Program-made: the position numbers and the translations under genes | Source: Diadema setosum | Lineage: Eukaryota; Echinodermata; Echinoidea; Diadematoida; Diadematidae | Length of the DNA: 64,000 bases | Assembly: GCF_964275005.1 (NCBI RefSeq) | Contig: NC_092697.1 | Span: forward strand, 17,510,638-17,574,637 | Reading direction: 5' to 3' | Notes under the pieces: generated by a model | Told to the model about the DNA's origin: nothing | Databases searched by the model: none | The model's input: the letters and a program-made list of their open reading frames with translations, nothing else | Shown: piece after piece, positions 1 through 11,260 of the stretch | Layout: each line of letters opens with the position of its first letter | Numbering within the stretch: the stretch's first letter is position 1

Positions 1-548
1 AACTGCGTATCTCCTTTAACACATTACGCCAGAAATCGGGTTTAAAGATTCAATGTTACACCTTTCTAAACTGAGATACGATGAGTTGCATTTTTCCTCT
101 TTTCTTGGTCATAATTGGTCTAAAGAATTTATTTCCAGCAAAAAAATGACAATTTGACTTTTTTAAGTAGTAAAAATTACCAATTTAAAAAACTTACGCA
201 GTTCTGCCAGATTAATCGTCGCCAAATTTTTGCGATCGTAATCTGGCAGAACTGCGTATCTCTGGTCACGTGCCCGGGTTGATGAGCCAGAACTGCCCAA
301 GTTTTTGGCCATGCGGGGGAGTTCTTCAGGCAGAACTGCGTATCTCTAGGAGATACGCAGTTCTGCCTGATAAGCACGTGTTTCATCAGGCAGAACTACG
401 TATCTCTTTTCGTCGTCAACCACGTGCTTATCAGCCAGAACTGCGTATCTCCTAGAGATACGCAGTTCTGGCTGATAAGCACGTGGTTTATCAACCAGAA
501 CTACGTATCTCGGTCTATTTTCTGCGGGTTGCCTATCGGATTTTACCA
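1..548. repeat. Cluster of inverted copies of an 18-bp motif with perfect palindromes
   Basis: About ten copies of the motif GAGATACGCAGTTCTGCC, in both orientations, are packed into this stretch. Two pairs sit back to back and form near-perfect palindromes: about 326-370 with a TAG centre and about 427-476 with a CTAG centre. Between copies the hexamer CACGTG recurs (near 265, 375, 420 and 480), often followed by TTATCAG or preceded by CTGATAAG. Some copies have single-base variants. The layout suggests nested or joined ends of a small inverted-repeat transposon, but no complete element can be delimited. Short open frames here are by-products of the repeat. Confidence 0.75.
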
Positions 549-829
549 TCCACCCCCTTACTATTCAGCGGATGCAGTGTCAAAACAATGAATATTTTAG
601 ATCGAGTACAATTTTTTTGAAATATTTGGATTGTATAAAGTCATCATTATTGATTCACATTTAATTTCATTTTATCAATTCATTTGTATGTGGAAAATAA
701 CTTGCTTTCCCCAAATGTTGTCAGTCTGTGTTCATGTTTCAGTATTATTTAGCGGCACAAGAAGTACTGCTACATCAAAAGCCTGGCAGCTGCTTGGGTT
801 ATTGTCGATCTCATGAAGCATTGCATTTG
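549..829. other. AT-rich sequence, nothing recognised
   Basis: No coding frame, RNA gene or repeat could be supported here. It separates the palindromic motif cluster from the CTAG-rich island. Confidence 0.5.
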
Positions 830-2370
830 GATTAAGAATAATATTAGACTATGTTCTAGATGTCAAGCTATGTTGTTCATCAAGACTACAGGTACTAGTC
901 CTACACTGTAGACCGTCTAGACCGTAGTCTATTCAGGCCTAACGATACACTAGACATCTAGAGACTAGTAGAGCGGTACGTAGGAATCTGTATACGATAG
1001 GCCTAATCTCATCATTATCCTACTCTATGCCCAAAGTAAGAGTATGCCTAGACCCTTTTGGCTGAAGGCCTAAACTCTATTTAAACTAAAGAATACTAGG
1101 AGCTAGGCCTGACTAAAAGTTTATTTACAGCTTTATTAGAAAAAAAATAGACCCTAGATCTCGTTTGTGTCGACTCCTACTGTAGGCCAATTTGTCACTA
1201 CAGTACTAACGTTAGGGTAGTAGTGTTCTAACCGTTACTATCTACGCAGGCCTAAAACGTACGAGAGCTCTCGGACTCTTTCTACTCGATTGTCTAGGAC
1301 TAGGTCTATGTAACATCCAGACGTCTATTTTGGGGCGTCATTATAACAGACTAGTACTAAGTAGTAGAACTAGATCAATGAAAATTAGTTTCTAGATTTT
1401 CTAGTCTAGACTAGATCTAGACTCTATATCCAGGTAGGGGCTAAATCTACAGCTAGACTGTCTATTGGGGATCTAGGCCTAGTACTAATGTTATAGTAGA
1501 TCTAAGAACAACGTAAAGCCTAACCTGCCTATCTTATGACTAACGGATCACAGATCTAAATGTAACTACTAAGTTTCAGATCTATTTCTAGGGCTAAATG
1601 GTTATAATTTAGCGTTTAACCTGTAGATTATTACAGACTTGAAGAATGTCTAGCCGAATCAAATCTAGAAAAATAGAAAACTGAGTAAAGACAGAATAAC
1701 CGGCGATTCAGCCTAAGTTAAATAACGGTAGGCCCCAGTACTTACCTAGTAGTCTAGTAGGCCCCTACTGCACAACTCTCCTGGGAGTAACGGTACGGTA
1801 CCGGTATTAAAAAGTAAACTGTAAAAGTGTTAGTAGATGGTCAATTTCTGACGTCTGTAGGATTGGATCGAAAATGCCATCGTTATGGACGGTATCCTAG
1901 ATATTCATTAAACTTCTCGAGATCAATCCCATAGATCCAAGCCCACTAACCGCTTATTACAATGAAAAACAAAATAAGAAGCTATGGTCAATGGATTACA
2001 GATATTGTTGTTCGCGTGACCTACGCTACCGCACAGTACATTGATTTCACGTACACTAACAATGGACAAGTGCTGCAGCAGTACTACGTACGCCTAAAGT
2101 TGACTGGAGCGTGATGTCAGACAAGATGCAAACTATAACGTATGTTAGATCTAGAAATGCTCTAGGCTTAAAACACACTAGATTGTAGCAAAACTTAATA
2201 GTAAGGCATACCGCATATCGACCTGTTTTGAAGCCTGTCAGTCTATGAAGGGAAAGAAAGTGGCAATTTCCCCCAAGAGTAACGAGGGTTATTGCTTTAG
2301 CGTGACTGTCGTCGTGTACAATACACGTAGCCGTACGACGTGTCTAGCTAGCTAGCTAGGCACTGCTAGC
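830..2370. other. CTAG/TAGGCCTA-rich island of biased composition
   Basis: The tetranucleotide CTAG and the words TAGGCCT, CTAGAC and AGATCTA occur dozens of times, far more often than in the flanks. Examples lie around 850-970, 1040-1110, 1380-1500 and 2340-2365, the last being a short (CTAG)n run. There is no long open frame and no regular period, so this is not a simple tandem repeat. It lies exactly between the two clusters of the 18-bp palindromic motif, so it may be the interior of one large inverted-repeat element, but that is inference. Confidence 0.5.
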
Positions 2371-2373
2371 TTG

Positions 2374-2398
2374 AACGCGCAGCGCGTCAGCGCGTTCG
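2374..2398. repeat. GC-rich hairpin
   Basis: GAACGCGC and its complement GCGCGTTC face each other across a 9-base loop. It is a short local inverted repeat next to other CG-rich words (GCGCACGCGCG near 2412). No function is assigned. Confidence 0.5.
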
Positions 2399-2477
2399 TC
2401 ACTACCAAGGTCGCGCACGCGCGTGTTAAGATATACCATGTCCGTGCGGGATGCAGGAACACCTTGGTCCAAGCGTT

Positions 2478-2745
2478 GTCGTAAGTCGACTTACGCAGTT
2501 CTGCCTGATTAACATCGGAAAATTCATTTCGTATCTCGACTTACGCAGTTCTGCCAGATTAATCGCCCTCTCTCCTCAGGAATTTTGCCAAAATTACTTT
2601 CTGAAAATAACTTTCTGTACCGAATCACAACTTATTTTTTGGCCCACGTGAAAGAGCATGAGAAAAAAGACACAAAACACTCAAAACCTGAAAATCGACC
2701 AAAATCGACTTAGGGAGTTCTGCCAGATTACGGCCGAACTTTGAC
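2478..2745. repeat. Second cluster of the ACGCAGTTCTGCC motif
   Basis: Three direct copies of CTTACGCAGTTCTGCC(T/A)GATTA or close variants start near 2488, 2537 and 2705. They match the motif seen at 1-548, including the version near 187 that continues GATTAATCG. All three share one orientation, unlike the first cluster. The last copy abuts the truncated end of the Penelope-like relic at about 2748. Confidence 0.65.
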
Positions 2746-2747
2746 AG

Positions 2748-4110
2748 TGTGCGTGGTGATCCTAGCCATATGAATTGGATGTCATCAATGAAGCGTTTTC
2801 AACTGCCTGACAAGATGATTGTGGTGTTGATTTTCGAGAAGATCAGTTTCTGCTCTAAGTCACCCATAAACAGATTTGCATAATCTATGAGGGAGCGCAG
2901 GGGGTTCCGGTGGCAGTTCCATGGGTTTGCTTGTATATTTTCCCTTGAAACTGAAAGTAGTTCAGATTAAGTACAAGCTCTAATAGGCGCAAGAGCTGGT
3001 CAGGTGGAGGATGTGGGCTGATGCGGTTGTCCATTGCGCGTTTTGTTGCTAGGATACCCTCATTGTGAGGGATGTTGGTGTACAAACTACATACGTCGGC
3101 TGATACTAGGATGCTAAGTGGTGAAAATGGGGCATACTTGGTGTTTATTTCCTGTACGTGTTGTAAGAAGTGTGTTGTGTCTTGAATGAAAGAGGACAAT
3201 TTTTGAACAAGCGGTCGTAGGTGTAAATCGACGAGTCTGTAGATTTCTACCGTTGGACATGCGAATCCGGATACGATCGGTCTCCCAGGGTTCTCTTTGT
3301 GGCTTTGGGTAGGAAATAAAATGTTAGGACAGGTTGGGTGTGGTGGGGCAATACCCTCCTGACTTTGGGATCAATATCTAGTGGTTCAATGGCTTCCTTT
3401 ACTTGTTCTAGATAGGTTTGTGTGGGGTCTTTGTCTAGTAGTGTGTAGGTGTTGGAATCTCATACCAGTAGTTGTCGTTCGCCTTCAGCGATGTAGTCAG
3501 CGATTGACATTATAACAATTGATGAGCCTTTGTCCGCTGATTTGATTACAATGTCCCTATTTTTGCATAGGCTTTGTAGTGCTTGTCTTTCTGGTTGGGA
3601 GAGATTGTCAGTGCGGTTATTTTATCTTTGTACCACGTTGTCGATGTCACACTTGACGTTTTCCAAAAAGACCTCTAAATGTGCATTGTGAACAGGTGGG
3701 TTCCACTAGCTGTCTTAGATTTAGGGTAAATTTCTTAGACAAATGTCGTTATGGAATACCGACGGCACATTTTTAAGAAAATATGCTTAGCCAGCAAGCC
3801 GAAATATGTCTTAGCTAAGACAGAGTTCTTAGCAAAATTCTTAGCAAAATGCTAAGACAAATTCTTAGCAAATTTTTATGGAATACGAACTTAAGCTAAG
3901 AATTTTATCTTCGCCAGAAAATTGCAAAATTGCTTATATTTTCTGACTTAAGCATGCTTATCTAGTTTATGGAATACCGGCCCAGATTATCTTTCGCCAT
4001 TGAGAATCGGCTTTTGTGAAGGTGGGATTTACCGTAGCGAGTAGGTTTTTAGGAACAATGTCGTTTTGTTCATATTGAAGGAGGAAGGCGAGATGTAGCT
4101 CATGTTGTCC
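2748..4110 (-). mobile_element. Penelope-like retroelement, degenerate RT fragment
   Basis: Read on the minus strand, this shows the Penelope-like RT series. From high to low coordinates the pieces are NPPVHNAHLEVFLENVKCD, NRDIVIKSADKGSSIVIM, GRPIVSGFACPTVEIYRLVD, VSADVCSLYTNIPHNEG, GKIYKQTHGTATGTPCAP, YANLFMGDLE and RFIDDIQFIW. The last corresponds to the catalytic box of the family. The frame is broken by shifts and stops, the C-terminal part including any GIY-YIG endonuclease is missing, and a small insertion splits the N-terminal part. The relic ends abruptly at about 2748 against the palindromic motif cluster. The class is clear from the motifs; the subclade is not determined. Confidence 0.85.
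3712..3968. mobile_element. Small insertion (about 255 bp) inside the Penelope-like relic
   Basis: The minus-strand Penelope reading runs up to SQWRKIIW above about 3968 and resumes at NPPVHNAHLE below about 3712. The DNA between is therefore an insertion. It carries three copies of TTATGGAATA, near 3751, 3878 and 3971, and many copies of CTTAGCA/GCTAAGA. One end reads TTATGGAATACCGGCC. There is no coding capacity. It looks like a MITE or other small non-autonomous element; clear terminal inverted repeats were not resolved. Confidence 0.5.
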
Positions 4111-4613
4111 GATACTAGCCCATCCCCGTTTTTATTTTCTCATATACCACCAGCATGTCTCGGTTTCCCGCAACCGCTTGCCAATTTATTGCCGGCTTGC
4201 AACCAGGCCAAATGTGAACTGTGCGTCTCACATCGTACTTATTTATAGATTTTGTTTCTCCCTTCCTGTAACTTTGAATGCTGTCAAACACACTATTATA
4301 CACATGTTTCTGGTTAAGAATGCCACTTATGTGCTCTGCTTTTTTTCGTACCTATGTTCCGTTTATTTATACATACACACCTCAAATTAATTACTATTAT
4401 GATTTTTATTAATTGCCGTTATTGTTTATATGGTTGCCTGTCTTCACATGTGTGAGGAGATTTACAAGTGTGTATGTGCGTACATATTCGTATATATGTA
4501 CATGTGTGTGCGCAGATGTTTAGTTATACGTGTTCCTATAAGTGCTTATATGTATGCTTGTTTGTGATTGTATATGTATGTTATATTATGTAAGATTGAC
4601 GCATATGATTATA
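4111..4613. other. AT-rich DNA without a supported gene
   Basis: The sequence is rich in TGTATATG-like alternating words (4440-4590). A plus-strand reading near 4195 gives a Cys-x5-Cys-x2-Cys pattern (ACNQAKCELC), loosely like the linker before the Penelope endonuclease. It is too short and broken to call. Confidence 0.4.
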
Positions 4614-4860
4614 GTTCAGTTCAGTTTAGTTCAGTTCAGTTTTATTCACCATCAATTTAGGAGTATACAATAAAAAAAGATACACAAAGATACATAACTA
4701 TATACAAAGTAAACAAAAACAAAGCAGAAAAACAATTAAACTTGATGATGGGGACCCCAGGAGAAGCAGTGCTTATAAATAGGGGCCCCAGTAATGCTTA
4801 AATATCACTACACATGTAAAACAATCAAGCAAAAGAATTAATACACATTTCAAGGTTGTA
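4614..4860 (-). repeat. Retroposon 3' tail, minus strand
   Basis: Read on the minus strand, the segment ends with an AATAAAACTGAACTGAAC-type tail made of ACTGA repeats, preceded by T-rich and A-rich 3' UTR-like sequence. This is the usual form of CR1/L2-type LINE or SINE 3' ends in invertebrates. No coding part is attached, so the family is unresolved. Confidence 0.4.
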
Positions 4861-5305
4861 CATTTGGTTTGGTGGGTATAGGAAAGGAAAAAAAAAAACA
4901 GCATGGATATATAAATACATATATATGCACACATACCATGGAAAACAACAGCGAAAATCCAGGAGAGATGAAAGAAGAGTAGAAAACAAGGTGAGTATGA
5001 TTGGAAAGGTGCCGGGAGTATATAAGCGATAGACTGACTATAGACGTAGTGCTCGCAAGCAATGATGCACTCCTATTAGTGATGTTATTTTCTGCCGTCT
5101 CTGCCTCTATCATTGTCATTATTTTCACTATTGTCCCGTTCATCATTATTTTTTTTTGTATATAATATCCATGTTCTGTATTTTGTCCGATTTGTCCTCA
5201 GTCTTGATAAAGGGCAGGGCCCGAAAGCTCGAGAAGTAAAGTCAAATTATGAGGATTCAAAAGCTACGTCTACCGCCTCTTCTTTACTCTCGTTATATAT
5301 AATTG
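4861..5305. other. Non-coding AT-rich DNA
   Basis: Contains homopolymer A and T tracts and a short GGGC/GCCC hairpin near 5211-5225. No gene or complete repeat is supported. It ends at the TA dinucleotide flanking the left inverted terminal repeat. Confidence 0.4.
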
Positions 5306-5307
5306 TA

Positions 5308-5610
5308 CAGCGTGTCCCAGAAAAAAACGAAACCGGGTTTCCATGCAACTCTTTGCTATTGAAAACATACATTTCCTTTATGAGATATACATCAATAGAA
5401 AGATAAACTTTTCTTCTTTCATTTGATGTACAACTCGATGTTCATCGTTCATGCATGACTGAGTTAGAACAATGAACAGTGGTACTACCAAACTTTCATT
5501 TGCACGCGCAAATGGTGACTTTCAGTGATTTTTTTTTTAGACTTTTAACGTTGCGTATTGGAAAAACAAAGTTCATAACCAAAATATTCATGTTTTCTTC
5601 TTTTATATGT
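5308..5610 (+). repeat. Left inverted terminal repeat
   Basis: It begins CAGCGTGTCCCAGAA and aligns over about 300 bp with the reverse complement of 35565-35878. Shared blocks include TTTATGAGAT, AGATAAACTT, TCTTCTTTCATTTGAT, GCATGACTGAGTTAGA and TTTTCATTTGCACG-like words. The two copies have drifted, with many substitutions and small indels, so the element is not recent. Confidence 0.8.
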
Positions 5611-5689
5611 AGACATTTTATATATAGACATTATCACACAGTTAAATCATTCCCTTTTCGGCTTTGTAATGACGTTATCCCAACATGAA

Positions 5690-6440
5690 ATCAACGACTT
5701 TTCCACTTTGTTATGACGCTATCCCACCGTTACACCGACATTGTTCCAACCAAGTTCATACCATACTATAACATTATCCCCACGATATACCTGCCACTTT
5801 ACAAATGTGTCATGGTGTTAGACCCACCTTAGACCAACGTTGTATCAACCACCCCACAATAACGTTATCTCAATGTTAGACCAACGTTGTACCAACCACT
5901 TTTCCACCATACTAAGGCAGTATCCCATTGTTATACCTACCACATTTCGAATGTTATATGGCGTTATCACCAACGTTATACCAACCACATTCTGACTATG
6001 TAATGACGTTATCCAAACCATAGATCAACGTTATACCAAACACTTTTCCACTCTGTTATCCCAATGTTAAACCACCGTTGTAGCAACCACTTTTCTACCA
6101 TGCTAATAACACTATCCCAACGTTATACCGACCACTTTTCAAAAGTGTTTTGATGTTATCCCACCGATAGACCAACCTTATACCAACCATTTTCACCATA
6201 TAATAACGCAATCTCAACTTCCAACCAACGTCATAAAAATTCCCCTCCGACCTTATTATGACGTTGTCCCAACGCTGGACCAACAGCTTACACTTCACTT
6301 TTCACCGTTGTGCCAACGATGTACCAACGTTGGTTCAACGTCATCCTTTTACTGTTGAGCCAACGTTGGTGCGATGGCCAGAAAACGTTTTTTAGGCCAA
6401 CGTCATGTTTCTGACGTTAGGCCATCGTAGTCTTGTTTCT
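5690..6440. repeat. Tandem-repeat zone 1 (about 50-bp units)
   Basis: Degenerate units of about 45-60 bp follow the pattern GACGTTATCCCAACGTTA, then ACCAACGTTATACCAACCAC, then TTTTCCACCATG. At least a dozen units can be counted from their TTATCCC-like anchors between about 5700 and 6260. The end of the zone shifts to words shared with zone 2 (GTTGGTGCGATGGCC near 6367). Short reading frames here reflect the repeats only. Confidence 0.7.
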
Positions 6441-7330
6441 GGGCAGAAGCCGCCTGAATTAGAGTATCTTCCTATAATTCCTACAATCTACCCTATTCCT
6501 AAACTCCTAACATCCTATACCTATTCTATACCTATATCTATTCCTATTTCCTAGTTGAAAGAAAAGTATTTGGTTTTCTTTATGAACCCCTGCGTGATGA
6601 TAATGTTTCAAGACATGGTTACTAACTGGATGACACTTTCTTTACATTTTCGTCAAAATTCCATCAAAACATCGGAATACTTTTTACAAACGCGAGTGGA
6701 AATTGTGCGTAAATCAGCAATAATTTGATGGCAATTTCTAACATAGTTTACAGTTTAATTCCAGCATCAATACTTTTAAATTTAACATTTTTTGATATAT
6801 TCGCCAGATTTAAATTGCAAATTCTCTCATTAATATTCATGATCTTTGTACGTCGTTATTCGAACGTTGGGCCAACGTTGTCCCAAAAGCTTTTTCTCAT
6901 AATTATGACTTGGCAATAAAAATCCCAATACAATGTATTGAAAAATGTCTTTATATCATGAACATACTGCAATGATATAAGCAGTAAACCCTTAAATAGC
7001 TTAACAGTTTTCTCTTTTCCCTTGTTATGATTAATTATCTTTTTTGTTAAAATGACAAAATGTGCATTTTTTTTTATAGTATTCGTGCCTTTTTATATTC
7101 TGTTCGGTGAACCATCATTCAATGATTGAAAGTCAAATTGTAAACATGTACGGCTTTAATTATTTTTTTCCTTTGGTGGAAGTAAGAATAAAACTGTTGA
7201 ATCTAAAAAAAAAACAGCTTAATCTTGGCATCAATACATTTTCATTTAATGTCTTTGGTCTATCTTAATTAGTTTTCAATTTACAGACTCTCCCTTCCTA
7301 ATGATGGATAATGATGGAAATGTCGTTTAT
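6441..7330. other. AT-rich spacer between repeat zones
   Basis: Mostly AT-rich DNA with no supported gene. One island of the repeat words (GAACGTTGGGCCAACGTTG near 6860) shows that it belongs to the same element. It may be eroded array or a small insertion. Confidence 0.4.
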
Positions 7331-7339
7331 CCCAACTTA

Positions 7340-10286
7340 ATTTAGACCAAGCTATAGTGAACTTATACGGAGTATCGTTCCAGGAGTACACCAACCCCAC
7401 TCCAGTAGACCATTTCTAGCTAGCTCAAATGTATGCTGCAATTCATCAACATTTTGGACAAGTACCCGGTTGTGAATTACATGTATGCTATAATCTCCCC
7501 AACATTGGCTAACGCTCACGCAACTCTTTGCCAAAGCAATGGCCAACCTCATGTTTCTGACGTGATACCATACGCGCATGTGGACTAATGTTGGACAAAC
7601 GCAGCATTCAAAGTGGAAAATTGTTGATACAATGAGGGTCTGACATTTTACCAACGTTGGTCCAACACTAGGCTTTCACTGTTTGAAAAATGATGGCCAG
7701 ACGGACAAAATATCGTTGGGCCAACCTCACGTTTCTGACATTGTGCAGACATACACGCATGACGTTGGACCAACGCTGGACGAACGTAGCATTCAAACTG
7801 GAAGAGTATATAGGTATATAGTTGATGTAATGTTAGTCTGACATTGTACCAGCATTGGACCAACGTCAGGCTTCCAATGTTGGGTCAACGTTGGTCCGAT
7901 TGCCAAAATTACGTCGGAACGACGACATATTCCTACCATTGTGCCAACATACAAACAATCAAGTTGGATTAACATTGGACAAACGCAGTGTTCAAAGTGG
8001 AAATTTGGTTGATATTATGTTTTTGACATTGTGCCAACGTCAGATCAACGTCAGATTTTCACTGTTGGACCAGTGGTGGCCCGACGACCAAAATGACGTT
8101 GAGCCAACATCATATTCTGACGCTGTGCCAACATACACGCATAACGTTTTACCAACATTTGGCCAACGCAGCATTCAAAGTAGAAAATGGTTGATATAAC
8201 GTTGGTCTGACATTGTACTAGCATTGGACCAACGTCAGGCTTTCACTAATTGGCCAATGTTGGCCCGATGGCCAAAATGACGTCGGAACGACGTAATATT
8301 TTGCACGTTATGCCAACATACACACTTTCAAATTGGATTAACATTAGACAAATGCAGTACTCAAATAACTGAAAATATGGTTGATATGATGTTGATTTGA
8401 CATTGTACCAATGTCAATCCAACGTCAGACTTTCACTGTTGGACCAGTGGTGGCCCGACGAACTAAATTACGTTGAGTCAACGTCATATAATAAATGTTG
8501 GGTCAACATAAATGCATGACGTTTGACCAACAGTGGGCGAACGCAACATTCAAAGTGATAACATGGTTGTTATGATATCGATCTGATATTCAACCAGCGT
8601 CGGTCCAACGTCAGGCTTTCACTGTTGGGCCAATGTTGGCCCGATGGCCACAATGACGTCGGAGCGACGTCATATTTGTAACGTTGCGCCAACATACACA
8701 CATTTAAGTTGAATTAACATTGGATAAACGCAGTATTCAAAGTAAAAATATGATTGATATTATGTTGATTTGACATTGTGCCAACGTCATTCCAACGTCA
8801 GACTTTAACTGTTGGACCAGTGGTAGCCCGACGACCAAAATGACGTTGAGCCAACGTCATTCTATGATGTGACAAAATACACGCATGACGTTTGACCAAC
8901 ATCATTTCGGCCATCGGGCCAACATTGGCCCATCAGTAAAAGCCTGACATTGGACTGACGATGGTTCAATGTCAGACCGACATTATACCAATCATGTAAC
9001 CAATTTGAATGGTGAATTTGAAAAATGACGTGGGAGTGACGTCATATTTCTATCGTTGCGCCAACATACACACTTTCAAATTGGATTAACATTGGACAAA
9101 TGCAGTATTCAAAGTGGAAATATGGTTGATATGATGTTGATTTGACATTGAGCCAACGTCATTCCAACGTCAGACTTTCACTGTTGGGCCAGTGGTAGCC
9201 CGACGACCAAAATGACGTTGAGCCAACGTCATTCTATGATGTGACAAAATACATGCATAACGCATAACGTTTGACCAACATCGGGCCAATGCAGCTTTCA
9301 AATTGGTAAAATGGTTGGTATAATGTCGGTATGACATTGAACCAATGTCAGGCTTTCACTGTTGGGCCAACGTTGGCCCGATGGCCAAAATGACGTCGGA
9401 ACGACGTTATATTCCTACCATTGTGCCAACATACAAACAATCAAGTTTGATTATCATTGGACAAACGCAGTGTTCAAAGTGGAAATATGGTTGATATGAT
9501 GTTGATTTGACATTGAGCTAACGTCATTCCAACGTCAGACTTTAACTGTTGGGCCAGTGGTAGCCCGACAACCGAAATTACGTTGAGCCAATGTCATATT
9601 TTGATGTTGTGACAACATACACGCATGACGTTTGACCAACATCCGGCCAATGCAGCATTCAAATTGGTAAAATGGTTGGTATGATGTCGGTCTGACATTG
9701 AACCAACGTCAGTCCAATGTCAGGCTTTCACTGTTGCGCCAATGTTGGCCCGATGGCCAAAATGACGTCGGAGCGACGTCAGCGTTGTGCCAAATACACA
9801 CTTTCAAATTGGATTAACATTGGACAAATGCAGTATTCAAAGTGGAAATATGGTTGATATGATGTTGATTTGACATTGAGCTAACGTCATTCCAACGTCA
9901 GACTTTAACTGTTGGGCCAGTGGTAGCCCGACAACCGAAAATACGTTGAGCCAACGTCATATTTTGATGTTGTGACAACATACACGCATGACGTATGACC
10001 AACATCGGGCCAACGCAGCATTAAATTGGTAACATGGTTGGTATAATGTCGGTGTGACGTCGGTCCAACGTCAGGCTTTCATTGTTGGGTCAAAGTTGGC
10101 CCGGTGGCCAAAATGACGTCAGCGTGACGTCAAATGTCTTAATGCTGTGCCAATATACACTTGCAAGTTGGATTAACATTAGAAAACCATAGCATTCAAA
10201 GTGGAAATACGGTTGATATGATGTTGGTTTGACATTGTACCAATGTCAGTACAACGTCAGACTTTCATTGTTGGGCCGATATTGGC
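7340..10286. repeat. Satellite-like array zone 2: alternating 185-bp units, about 370-bp higher-order period
   Basis: The anchor CAG(G/A)CTTT(C/A)ACTGTTGG recurs near 8048, 8237, 8430, 8611, 8797, 9172, 9350, 9537, 9720, 9899, 10071 and 10257. Most spacings are 170-190 bp. Two unit types alternate. Type A has CAGGCTTTCACTGTTGGGCC, GATGGCCAAAATGACGTCGG and CACTTTCAAATTGG. Type B has CAGACTTTAACTGTTGG, GTGG(T/C)AGCCCGACGACC, AATGACGTTGAGCC and CACGCATGACG. Units are diverged rather than homogenised. The array is interrupted at 10286 by the Gmr1-like insertion and resumes briefly at 25953. Confidence 0.85.
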
Positions 10287-11239
10287 TGTCAGGATGAAAC
10301 ATGTATTTCCTTAGGTTTCCAAGCATGTATTGACAGATCACGATAGTTGTTGTTTTTTTATTACAGAGAACAGTGTAAGCTTAGATCAATGGAAGTATGA
10401 TAGCCAAGATATGGTGGGTTTGAAAATTTGCGTAGTTGTTTGTTTATCGTATGCAAATCAGTAGACCATATGTAAACAGCTGACACGCGACCACATTCCG
10501 TGCGCCGTGGTCTGTATAGGACGTACTGTAGTGTCGTACATTCGGTATGGGAGGTTATGCATTGTATAGTCGAGAGATTGGTAAGGTAGACGTGCGGGGA
10601 ATTAGATACAGCTGAGGAGAGAGGATAAGCAGGAAGCATGGACGACCACGATAGGCAAGTCAGCTCTCATCATGGACAATGACCGTGACAATCGTGCTAA
10701 CGGTTTACCAGTGGAGGTCGGTGAGCTCTCATCGAAGACAATGATCGTGACGCTCGTCGTGCTGTGCTGAGGGTTTAGCAGTGGAGGTCGACGATCTGGA
10801 TCCGGCTGGGGAAGGACGGACGATGTCGAGACGTTTTGTGGGGACATCAGTACAACTGTGTATAAGGAGCGTCCCGAGGCTACGTGTATTGGTATAGCCA
10901 ATGCAGACGTCGACTACAGTATCTAAGTTGAGTGCTCACACTAACGATAATTTTTATGTGATTGCATAGACTTAATGCCAAGCTCCTTCACAAGGCATTA
11001 CCCTGTTGTAGAATTTACACATGAGTAAATAAACAAAGTGGTGTCAAACGGTCAGTCAAACATTGATTTGTGTGCACGTGAATTCAATCGTGTTTACATC
11101 ATGGGCCTATTAAAGTTTTAGTGTGGCTGTGTAGCTATAACGGTAGTTATTATTGCCATTAGTAGATGAACTAGCAGGTCTAAAAAAAAAAAAAAATATA
11201 TAACCACAGAGTGACAAGGTGCAAGGTCACTATGTGACA
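10287..11239 (+). repeat. First LTR of the Gmr1-like pair
   Basis: 953 bp, TG...CA ends. It is bounded on the left by satellite zone 2 with the TTGGC duplication and on the right by the primer-binding site. A polyadenylation signal-like AATAAA lies near 11025 and a TATATAA word near 11197-11203. By eye it carries at least two substitutions not shared by the other two LTRs. Confidence 0.92.
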
Positions 11240-11243
11240 ATTT

Positions 11244-11260
11244 TGGAGGTCCCACCGAGA
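11244..11260 (+). promoter_or_regulatory. Primer-binding site matching tRNA-Gln(UUG)
   Basis: TGGAGGTCCCACCGAGA lies four bases inside the LTR. It is the exact complement of TCTCGGTGGGACCTCCA, the CCA-tailed 3' end of metazoan tRNA-Gln (UUG anticodon type) as I recall it. The same site is at 18601-18617 in the second copy. Confidence 0.8.

Noticed and set aside
1-548. CRISPR-like array of short repeats with spacers
   Set aside because: The copies occur in both orientations with irregular spacing, the context is a eukaryotic genome, and no cas-like gene is present.
4178-4390. Possible remnant of a Penelope GIY-YIG linker on the plus strand
   Set aside because: Only a short Cys pattern supports it, the strand is opposite to the adjacent relic, and no GIY-YIG core is found.
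5203-5245. Hammerhead-ribozyme-like core near a GGGC/GCCC hairpin, as carried by Penelope-like elements
   Set aside because: TTGATAAAGGGCAGGGCCCG differs from the CTGATGA core at needed positions, and the rest of the fold could not be drawn.
7352-8199. Open frames of 60-114 codons in the satellite array
   Set aside because: They follow the tandem repeat on both strands, have no domain, and change from unit to unit.
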